Source: Nectonema munidae (taxonomy: Eukaryota; Nematomorpha; Nectonematoida; Nectonematidae). From it: 64,000 nucleotides of DNA. Where the stretch lies: positions 496,001 to 560,000 of the forward strand of contig JAUIRK010001057.1 of NCBI GenBank assembly GCA_030549495.1. The letters run 5' to 3'. Both the position numbers and the translations under genes were made by a program. The notes beneath the pieces were generated by a model. The model was not told the origin of the DNA, did no database searches, and saw only the letters and a program-made list of their open reading frames with translations. This document shows, in pieces, positions 36,301-48,300 of this stretch; the stretch's first letter is position 1, and the number at the start of each line of letters is the position of its first letter.

Positions 36301-39300
36301 ACTGTAATCCTAGATGATAAGCTATAGAATTAAATATTTTTCATTTGTAAAAGAGGAACTTCTTTTTCACAGTCAAAATCTTTTTTGAAGTATATAATTA
36401 AACCACTTCCTAGTTCATTAGAACATCGTAGATCCTTTAAATTTAGTAAAGATACATATTTTTTTTTAATTATTTGTTTTGATCACATGTTCTCTTTTCA
36501 ATTAGTTTTCAACTTGGTTCCTTCTCTCATACAAATTTTCAAACGATTTTATAATACGTTTTATTTTTTTTAATAAATATTTCATACTTAAGATGATTGT
36601 AGAAAGTATTATAAGCCAAAATATACAAAAAAAAAAGTATATTTTTACTATATACCTAATATGCAGCCATTTTTTGAAATTTTTTTACAGAACTGATTTT
36701 TAGGCATACATTACTAATTCAATTGCCACTTCGAGATATTTTTTAACCGTATTATCCAAAATCCAGTACAGAAATAAAATAAGCATAGTCGATTTGGTAT
36801 AAAATAGATATTTTATTTTTTTGAAAATATTTTTGAAGACAGTATCTAGAAGTAAACCGCAAATCTGATTCAAGCTTTCAGATACTTTAAAACCATAAAT
36901 GCCAAAACTGAGTCCAAAAATGAAACCAGCATCTTCCATTTGGCATAAAAACAGATATTTTATTTAAATTTCAAAAATATTTCTGTAGACATTAGACGTA
37001 AATCGAAAATTTGATTGACAGTTTCAGACATTTAAAACCTCTAAATGTAAAAAATGATTTCAGAAATAAAAATTATCATGGTCGAATTGGTATAAAAACA
37101 TATATTTCATGTAAAATTAGAGAGAATATTTTGGGATATAGTTTTCAGACATAAACAGCAAATTTGATTGACACTAGTAGTAAAACCTCTAAATGCGAAA
37201 ACTGTGTTCAGAAATGAAATCATCATGATCTATTTGCTATAAAAACATATATTTCATGTAAAATTTGAATCAATATTTTTGGAAACAAATTTTAGAACTA
37301 AACGCAAATTTGATTGATACTTATAGGTATTTTCAAATTCAAACTGCAAAAATTGAGTCCATAAATGAAACTAGCATGGTTGATTTGGTATAAAAACATA
37401 TATTTTATTGAAAAATTTGAATGAATGTTTTTGGAGACAATTTTTAGAAGTAAGCCGCTAATTTAAAACACTTATAGGTATTTTCACATTCTAAATGTAA
37501 ATAATGAGTTCAGAAATGAAAACAGCATGATTGAGTTGGTATAAAAACATATATTTCAGTGTAAAATTTGAATGAATGTTTTTGGAGATAATTTTTAGAA
37601 GTAAACCGCAAATTTGATTAACACTTATAGGTATTTTCAGATCCTAAACGTTAAAAATGAGTCCAGAAATGAAACCAGCATGGTCGATTTAGTATAACGC
37701 ATATATTTTATGTAAAATGTGAAGGAATGTTTTTGGAGACAATTTTTAGAAGTAAACCGCAAATTTGATTAACACTTATAGGTATTTTCAAATCCTAAAT
37801 GTAAAAAATGAGTCCAGAAATGAAAACAGCATGACCGATTTAGTATAAAAACATATATTTTATGTAAAATTTGAAGGTATATTTTATTAGATATATTTTT
37901 GATCAATCAAAATTTTAATTGACATTTTCTAAAAAATAGTCATGATTATTGAAAAAATTAAATATATAAAGTGTTATGCGTTCCAAACTGTATATAATTA
38001 TAAATTTTCAGGGTATTATATAATATAGATCCTAAGTTATAAGGTTAAGTACAGATAATGTCAAAATTTTGCTGAAAAATTTTAATTTTTGATTTTGATT
38101 GACAGTTTTGAACATGAAGGGGTCATTCAACTACCATGAAAATGGTTTCAAAAGATGCAGCTAGCGATTTTAGGAAAAGTCACCAAATTTGAAGGGATAT
38201 GATTCAGCCAATTTTCTACAATTAATTTTTTAGTGAAGGGGGGGGGGGGGGGGCGTTTTACGCCCCCCAGCACTAATAGGGTTAACCCATTAGTGCCCAG
38301 CATAATAAAAAGTATGGAAAAAAGTGTTTAAACTTGTGAAGTAGACTAGTTTTATTGAACTAAAATAACAAAAATTTAGACATCAAAACTTAAATAAGAA
38401 ACACACAGGATGTTCCTGTAGAGGAACAATGGGCACGTGCATACATTTTTAAAAAGATAGACATTATAGTTTTGATAAACTAGTTTACGTAACACACTAA
38501 TCTTCAATTTATCAAAAATGACACAAGTGTTTTTCAAGCACATCAATCACTTTGTTTGCTCTCCTTTATAAAATTTATTTTTCCTCTTCATTATTTTGAT
38601 TTTGTTTCATTATCCTCACAATGTCTTACTCTGAAAGTGATAAAGACAATGAAAATGAGGAGATCGTTTCAATGCTTACTCTTTCAGAAGCTATTGATAC
38701 CGTATTAGAGTGTGACGATGAAAATGATACAAGTATAGTAATTCTACCACCTAAAACAGGTGATGGAATTTTGACTGACATGGAGGAAGAAGATGAATGA
38801 TTCAACAACAAAACTTTTACCAAACGATGTTTCAGGCAGACTGGATGTTTTTTTGACTCCTAAAAACAAATGTGAAAGTCTCTCGTCATGTTCTATAAAA
38901 GTGAAGGAAGAACTACCCAAATGGAAAAAATCAAAATATTTAGAGCCACTTAGACATGAAAGTATGACTCCCATAAAGTTTTAAAATTCTGAATTGAAAG
39001 ACAAATCACCAGCTGAACTGTTCAAGTTGTTTTATAATGATGATATATTGAAAATGATATTGGAAGAATCAAATAGATATGCTGCACAGAAAAATCATGT
39101 ATTGGATGTGAATGAAATGGAGCTACACAAGTTTATTGGGATAGTTTTGTTGACAGGCTACAACACCAGACCTCGTCAGAGAATGTATTGGAAGAAAGAT
39201 GATGATGTTTGTTGTGAACTTGTAGCAAAACAGATTCGAAGAGATAAAAGCATACATCCATTTTGCAGATAATGAAAATTTAGAAAAAAAATAATAAAAT

Positions 39301-42300
39301 TTCGAAAATTCAAAAGTTACAGAACCTTTTAAACAAGGCTTTACAACAGTTTGGCGTTTTTAGCGAAAAACTTTGCATTGACGAGCAGATGGTACCTTTT
39401 TTTGGAAAACATTCCGCTAAAATGTTTTTGAAAGGAAAGCCAATCAAATTTGGGTTCAAAAATTGGGTCCTTGCTTTATCAACAGGTTATCATTTTTGTT
39501 TTGAAACATACACCGGTTCTTCGAGCAATCACAAGTTTCATAGCTTGGGAAGAAATGTTGTTATAAATCTTTTGTCACAAGTTATTGAAAATCCTTCTTC
39601 CCATTATCTTTTTTTCGACAACTTTTTCACTTCGTATGATCTTTTAAAAGAACTTAAAAGAAAAGAATTTAAAGCCATTGGTACTCTTAGAGAAAACCGT
39701 ATTAAAAAGTGCCCCTGATACCATCAAAAAAAAAAAAAAAAAATAAAAAAGGGGGTTTTTAGATTGTTTATAGGGAGGGGGAGGTGCCATTGTAAAGGAA
39801 AGATAGCAAAGTTGAATTGATTGGATCAAACTATCTTACAATCGATCCAATATTTGCAACAAAAAGATACAGCAAGAAAATGAAAAAAAGAGTAGAAATT
39901 TCTCAGCCAGCATGCTTTCACGAATATAATATTGGAATGGGAGGTGTGGATTTACTAGATCGTTTTGTTAGTCTGTACCGCCCAATTATCAAATCCAAAA
40001 AGTGGTATTGGCCACTTTTTATAAACACACTTAGTATTGCAACTGTAGCAGCTTGGAGACTCTACGTTGAACTTGATTGCTTTCCAAATAAAGATCTTTT
40101 AACATTCACTCGAGATATAATCCATGAGTTATTCACTAAAACGAGAAATCACAATACATCAGGGCCAAGTGGAAGAAGATTGACTACCTTGAAAGTTGGT
40201 TTACATCATCGTATTTCAGCGAAAAGCCAAGGAAGATGCATGCTATGTAAAAAAATACAGTAAAAATGCGTGCTACTTGTAACGTTAGATTGCATCCTAA
40301 TTGTTATTTCAATTATCATAATAAAAAGTTAAGTTTCTCATTTTTATACTTTCCAAGTGTGATAACTAGACAAAGTTCCATATATGCCCAATGTTCCTCT
40401 ATAGGAACATGATAGATTTTCACAATTCTATAAGATAAAAAATGAAGACAAATGTTTTTCCGTTGTAATTTTACAAAAATACTTTATTTAAAATGTTTTC
40501 TTACATATGGTTTTATAAGATGAATGTTATACACAAATAATCTAAAAATTGAAATTTTGAGGGTTCGGAAGATAATGACTAAAAATATATATAAATATGT
40601 ATAAATGGTTCGCTTACAATCGTTATATATATATGATTTTATTATCGTTAACTAATATAGAGATAGGGTAAAACTAACATTATCACTCTTCACAAAGTTC
40701 TTTCGAGATCTTTTACAAAGTTTCATTTTGGCTATAATAAATTTTTTAAGATTATATAGGTCACTTTTATAACTCTAATTTTTTGCATTGATAAAATCAC
40801 AACTTTAGAATGGTTAAAATAAAACTTTAACTGATGAGATTGACTATCAATTACAATCGGAAATTTCAGTCAGGTGTAATTCAGCGTATATTTCAGGGAT
40901 TAGCAATGCCAGCGTTTCAAACGATGATATCACGTTGGATTCCTCCAAATGAACGTGGATCACTCACAGCTTTTATTTTCTCAGGTACTTCTTATTTTCA
41001 TCATCAACACATTTTTCTTGCTTCCCGCTCTTTTGGAAAATTCTATTTTACTTATCTAATCATCACTAAAAATCCTTCGCTGCCATTTTAACAAGAAATA
41101 TTCATCCATCTTTTATTTTAATTTTTTTTATTTAAAGTCTAGACCTTTACCCTCGAACTTCATTTTATACAATTTTGTTGGTAATATTAAAATTGCGTGG
41201 TACACAAAACACCATTTTTAAACTAGCAAACATTCAAAACTCTCTTATCAGATTCTCCTTCTTAAAAAACTCTCAAACAGGATTATAAAATAACAATAAG
41301 AGATAGATGAGATCAATAAATTATTTTTTTCAAAATTGTATTGGCCTTTTTGATAATAATAATTTAAGGGTTCTTGAAATTAATAAGAAAAGGGTTTAAT
41401 CACAATAGGAAAGAAAACAATTAAAATCTGCTAGGAAAATCTGTCTAAGAAAACTCGTTTTTGGTATATTTGGTTTTAAATTAACATTAAATTTTAAAGT
41501 CTGAAAATGTAGAAAAATTATCATGTCCTCTAAAAGAGCATCAGAAAGTAAAATAAAATGTATAATTGCTTAACTAAGATTAATTGAGATATAATATTTA
41601 GATTAAGTATACAATTATTAACTCGGTCTCAAAAAATTCGTTCTCAGAAAACTGGGTTTCTCAGTTGTCTTTACATGTCGACTATTAACTGGTTTGAGAG
41701 TCAGTTTTCTGAAATTGAATTTCTTTAATTGAACTTTCTTAAATTTCTTTTTGATTAAGGGTCCTTTTTCGCGAAGTTTGTCACTTATATGGGCTCAGCA
41801 TACATAAGCCAGTTTTCCTTGCTTGAGGGCTGGAAGTGGACATTCTACATCATTGGTATTCTTTTATTTATAAATTATAGGCAACTTCATTCAATCTAAA
41901 AAATTTGAGTTTGTTTTTTCTAATCCGATTTTAAAGAGTGAGAGTAAACATCAAACCAGAATTGAATCATACCAGTTGTGCCTTATTTTTTAAAAGTAAC
42001 AAATTTTAATTCTTTAAAAATAGGCATTTCTATTTACTCGACATTTCAGTTGTGAGAAAATTCTCAGTTAGATAAAAAATTATTTAAAAAAGTTTCATCA
42101 AAATATGTCGCGAATACTAAAGTATACATTTAAAAACAAAAATACCGCATTTTAACAACAAAAAAACGAAAAGGTGGTGTCCAAATTTTACTAATTTTAA
42201 GAAGTAAATTATTGAAGTCAATAGTTCTTAATTTAAAATTTCGCATTTTTCTAAAAAAACAAATTATCCTAGCTCCAAATAATAAGTTTTTAAAAGGTAT

Positions 42301-45300
42301 GTAGAGTTAAAAATTTAAGTTTTTTTTTCTTTTTGTAGGTTATTTTTAAATCTGTCCTTCGATTTTATGTTTGCATCACGCTTAACTGTATATATATATA
42401 TTGATTGATTAAAAAAATGATAGATTCTAGTCTAGTTATTGTAGAGCTTTAGCTTGAACAATAATAAAAATATAAATTTTGTTATAATAAAAAATAAGTT
42501 AAGTGAAGATATAAATAGTGTATTTTTTCCCGAAAACATTTTTGGCTCTTAGATGTGGTAGGTATATGATCATTTTAAAAGATTGATCAATGTATTTAAA
42601 ATATATGCACAAAAGGTATCTTTGGAATCTTGTGGTGGGTTTTCTGGCAATTTTTGATATATGACGATCCAAATCAACATCCATTTATCACACAGGAAGA
42701 AGTGAAAAAGATTGAAAACTCTTTAGAAGATCATGAACACTCCAACTTTAATGTACATAATTTTTTTAACTATAAAAATGTTTCTGCTTCATTAAAGTGT
42801 TTTTTGTGCTTTAGAGTTGGCATATTTGTCGCAGTATTTTACTCTCTCCGCCATTTTGGGCAGCAACAGCAGCAAACATCGCTTCATCATGGGGCTATTT
42901 CACATTGGTCATTCTCTTCCCCATTTTCTTTGAAGAGTACTTGCATGTTTTTATGGATTATGTAAATTCTTTTTTTACATCCACCCACCCACCCATACAA
43001 ACACACACAGACTTTTATAAATGGTGAACAAAGGATAAAGGCGTGCTCTTTTTTTGATAGAACGGAATTATTCTTGCTTTTCCTTTCTTACTGCAATGGT
43101 TAGTAACATGTCTCGCCGGACTAATCAGTGATGTCTCAATAAATTACGACATTTTCTCCAAAATTAGTGTTCGAAGATTTGGAGTTTTTTTTGGTGAGGT
43201 GATATTTTTCAATCAATTTCTATTTACATATATAGTAATTCTCTAGTCAAAGCATGTACAAATTAATCTTATGGAAATCCAAAATTCAAATTTTATCAAT
43301 AAAGTACTTTACTTTATTATCTTATTTGTACTTAAAATTGTTTACTTACACAATAATTTATAGTTTGTAGATTCTTTGATAAGACTCATTGAAATAGATA
43401 TAATACTGAATATAAATTTTAAATGAACATTTAATAATAGAGATTATCCAAAAACCGTTTAATTTATCTGAAAAGTCATCTTATATTTTTTCAAGCTTTT
43501 AATCTAATAAAATTTTGAAGTCTATATCTCTTGTAAAAATTTCTAACAAGAAATAAAAGCTTAGTGCGAAATTTAAGAAGGAATCAGCGTTCTCAACAAA
43601 TTAACACTTTTAGATGAAGAGTGATATGTTCAAATCGTGGAACAACTTCTCGTGAGACAAAGTGTATGGGCAGCAGATTGTTCAGATTATATTTATTGAG
43701 GGTTAACCATTGAATATATCCGTACATTAGTAAATATTAAATGATATAACAAAAGTTTTTTATTCATTGTATTAAAGTACAAAATTTTTGTCAAATTTTT
43801 TCAAACATATCAAATAAAAACAAAAAACTTATAGACAAAATAGAGCAGCACTTTTCAACTTTTTACCTTTGCGTAACCTTTAAAACAAAATTACATGTTT
43901 GAAAGAACATTCGCATCAAAAATTAGCTGTACCATTTTTTTTATACTTTTTTTCATTGTATTCGCATGGCAAGCATTTTATCGTTTTGAGTTTCCCCCCA
44001 TCACTAATTTCTTTTTTCTTTCTATTTTCTTTATCATCATGGTGATCAAAATACTAGTGTTACTTTATTACAAAAAAAATTATTTAAACACACTAAAATA
44101 ATCCAACTTGAAATATGAAATACACGCATAAGTAACCAATATTATATACTTATCATAGCGTAGGCAAGACTAAGCATGAATACTGTATACATAATGATCT
44201 TCAAAAAATTGCTGTTTGCACTACCCTAAGTGGGAAGGACAAAAAATTCGACTACTTTTTAGAGTAAATAAAATAATTTTAAAATTGAGGATAATCTGAG
44301 CATCACTTATGTTTTTCAAGGATTCGATTTGAGTGTCGAAGAAGTCATAGACAATTAATAAGTTTCAAATTGAAATTTTAATGTTAAACTTGATCAATTT
44401 TTCTTGTATTGATCTTTGAGATCACTCTCTCGGAATTAATATTATAATTTTAAAATACTTAACGGCATACAAACTCGTCTTCATAATTATGTCTCCCCGT
44501 ATTACGATATCACTTCACTAAAAGGCCTAATTGTGTGTACTTGAATACATATTAGTCGTTAAGATTCTTTCTAAGGATATCAATGCTTTTCGGTTTTCCA
44601 ATATCTCTCGCGTAATATAATTTGTCTCCCCATGTCTTGTCAAGGCTTCAGAAAGTTATAAAAGAAGTACGATTTTATGTTCAAGAATTGTGTGTAAACG
44701 AACATTTTGAATTTTATCTGCCTCAAGAAATAAATCAAAAAAGATTATATCGATATGCAAAGACAACTTTACTTCAATTGTTTCAACACTATATAAATAG
44801 GAAAACTTTTATTTGAGATACTTTAATTTAACAAATAAGTATAATAATCAATGAAAGCTATGTGGTATAGTCACAAAGTTCTGTTGCGATGATCTCAAAT
44901 CTGCCCTCTAGAATGTGAAAAGTAACTATACTTATAATTTACATTAAGATTAATGGATTTTTGGACTGAGATGGTACTCAGATAAATATCATGACTAAAA
45001 ACTTTTTTTCTCAGTTTAGACAAAATCCTATTCGAATAGTGTCAATAAGATTAAACCATTTTTATATTTAGTTCAGTTTTATTATGTGATATAAAATTTT
45101 ACTGTGGATTGATTGGGGTTGCTTTGTTTACTTAGGTCTTGTTTTTCCTGCTTTTTTGTCATGTGGCATTGGCTACTTCATGTGTCACACCAAAACCGTC
45201 ATTGTCTTGTACACGTTGAGTATTGCGACATATGGCTTGGCGTTTTGCAGTTACGTCGTTTCTCTAATTGAAATCTCTCCGAAATATAGTGGTATTCTTT

Positions 45301-48300
45301 TCCTTATCTTTTATTTCACATATGGAAAATTTAGATTACTACTAAATCATTTTTATTTTTAGATAAAATACAATTAAAAAAAATTTTAGACTAAAATTTG
45401 GAAAAAAGTTTAATCTTCTCCAAGACCAAATCTTAAATACAAAAAATAAACAATATGATTTGAAAGTTTTTAAGGGTAGTAAAGTAAGTACAATTTTTTT
45501 AAGAAATTAGTAATGAACTTGGTCCGTGACTAGGCTTTCAACACTTAATTTGGCCGATAGTTGAATAAATGTTTTCCATGCCTGTTCGACCTGCTTTGAA
45601 ATGAGAACTGTCAACGCTGTTCTCTCAAATCTAACCGTATCTACATTATATATTTAAAAAGTTACGATGTTTCTATTCTAAAGAAAAAGCGCAAATTCGT
45701 TGATTTGTATGGTTAAAAATTTTTTGAAGATTTATTTGTTTTAACCAATCAAATTACTTGAGAATTCAATTGAATTTTTTTCAATAAATTTTGACTTTTC
45801 AAATAAACTGTGTAAAAATCTTGGATTTGATTGGCGGAATTTTAATCATTTTCAACCATTCCCATTTATCATATACTAAGGGGCAAAAGTGGGGCTATAG
45901 CCTCAAATTTTCATCCAAGTTAGGGAAAAAGAATTACTCTTTGTAATATTAAAAAAATTATAATTGTAATTTAATTGAATAAATAATGAATATGCATAAT
46001 GTATAAATTAATTTCAAGTAAATAACTAAAGCATAGTTGGTTCGTATTTCTGCTATTTTTAATTGAATTGTTGCAATTCTACCTTTTTAAGGATTTATGA
46101 CCGCAATAAGCAATACATTGGCCACAATTCCTGGTTTTATGGTGCCTGGCATTGCAGAATACATAACGAGGGGAAAAGTAAGAACAACATTACTTCATTA
46201 TCATCTGTAGCAGACTCAGGTATAGAATAAGATTGAACGAATACCTGAACCTTATAATCAAATGTCTAAGTTTCCAATTTAGAATCTCTTTTTCATGTAT
46301 AAACACCATTGAACATATTGTGTACTGTCACTGAAAACACACCAAATTATCTCATCTCTGCTTCTCTTTAGGTTATTTTCTCATTTGTCAATTATAGTTT
46401 ATTCTGTTAAAAAGATGCATATTAAAACTTTTTATTTGAGCGGGCAATTGGTAGAAAGAGAAGTCATGAAATGGGATAATAACAGCCCCAATATTTTTGT
46501 TTGAAATGTGCTTTAATATATTCACGACTTATTTAAGTTTTTCAAATTATTTTTTTCGCTCAATTATCCTTCAAATTAAATGTTAAGTAGATAAAAATTC
46601 ATATTGTTAGAATCAAAATTGGACTTTAAACTTAAACCCAAAAAATTTCTTTACCTTTAAAGATTCTGCGCAAAAAAATAGATGTATTTAGGATGATTTT
46701 TACATATATCTTTTTACCATTTGTTTGCATTTGCAAGTGGACAGCAGGACATTATAAATAAAAGAATAGTTGTTTTAATGTTATATAAATGAGAAAAATT
46801 CCTCAAATTATATTATTTGGGCCACAGAAAGTTTGATAAAATGACCTAAGATTTTGCTTACTTTCGAAATTTAAAAAGAATAAAGATATGTACAATTCTA
46901 TTCATGAAAAATCTATTAAATCAAATCCGTTTCTCACTTACAGTAAAAAAAAATATCAAACATAAAATTCGGAATTGATATTTCATCTTTGTACCTACTT
47001 TAAATTTTTTTAATTTTTGTTCTTTACAATCAATATTACAGGATTTAGAGTATTTTCAAAATTGGTTTACTGATTTTTCGATATAATAAACATGGTGCTA
47101 AAAATGTTGTTCAACAAAAACAGATAGCTCCAAAAAGTTTATTTAGTGCCAATTTGAAAGTACCTTATTATATGTTAGAATACTTAACTAAAATTTAGCA
47201 ATCTTTCAAAACGAATGTTTTAACTAGAGTTAATCAATCAATGTGAACTTTTCTCGAAATTAATATTCCAATTAAGAATAGTTTATGAACGCATATTTCC
47301 TTCTCAACGTTAAAATTTAAAAGTTATTTATGGAATTTTAATTCAAGGAGATTCAAATGATAAGATATAAAATTTAAAATTAAATCCTTTGAATTCTATA
47401 ACTGTAAACATTTGTAAGGAGTCATTTTGAAATTTACTTAAACTGAGATGTATAAATCATCAATTTTTTTAAAAATATCGGATAGGAAATACTGTTTTAA
47501 AATAGATAATTAATTATCAACAAAATCATATTTTGTTCAGTTAAAAAATAATTTCCCATTTAAAGAAGCGATCAATTAGACTTTGTCCTGTAGAAACAAA
47601 GTTTTACAATCCGAATTCATGTCTTTTACAAACCAATTGAATTTTGAATGAACTAATGATTTCTCATAAAATCGTAGATGTCAATCTTGTGCTTCTGAAG
47701 TCTTTTGGGGACTCAAAATTGTATTTTTTGGAAAATTTTTAAAACTCCACAGAATTAAGTGACATTCTTTGGTTACAGAACCCGTTTAATTCCAACTTTG
47801 ATGACGTGAATATAAAACTACAGTAATAGCTTATTAGTTCGAAAGTTTAACACTTGCAAAAGAGAAAGGAAAAGCTGTGAATTTTATCGATTTTTCTTCT
47901 TTGTCAACATCTTATCCCCAAGTTGGGGGTCGGTGGTTGAATGTTTTCTTCATATGTTTTGTTTCTATAACAGTCCCGTACAAGCAATTTGTGTTGGCTG
48001 AAAATTTAACTACCAGGAATAGCCTTACAATCTTCTAAATTTTTTGCATCTTTTTGTCTCACCAAGATAAAGTCTATACTTGACTTTTCTTACCACCACT
48101 TGTGTATGTAATCCCATTTATTAGTCAGATGATATATCTTCTTTTTGTATTTTTTGTTGCACAGTGTTAATTCATTTCTCTCAGCCATTTGTAAAATTCT
48201 TTCACCATCTTCATTCCTTTTTCCATACCCATGTCCTCCATGTATTTCTTTGAAGCGATCACAATTTTCTCCAACGTGTCCATTCAAATCCCCTCCAATT

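Larger units (their letters stand above)
34696..38281. mobile_element. 3,586-bp TTAA-flanked non-autonomous element carrying two tandem arrays
   Basis: TTAA lies on each side (34692-34695 and 38282-38285). The ends are exact inverted repeats: CCCTATTAGTGCTGGG at the left and CCCAGCACTAATAGGG at the right. The similarity continues inward (GGGCGTAAAGTGCCCCCC at the left, its near complement at the right). The left end has an extra 26-bp duplicated piece. The interior is two tandem arrays with a period of about 150 bp. There is no transposase frame. TTAA target and CCC ends point to the piggyBac superfamily, presumably moved in trans. It lies in intron 2 of the SLC17 gene. Confidence 0.85.

Noticed and set aside
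34822-37890. CRISPR-like array
   Set aside because: Repeats are about 150 bp head to tail without unique spacers, in an animal genome inside a transposable element.
39719-39790. Retroposed insertion with poly-A inside the 38-kb piggyBac
   Set aside because: Transposase similarity resumes directly after the A-run, so it is more likely a homopolymer expansion with a frame change.
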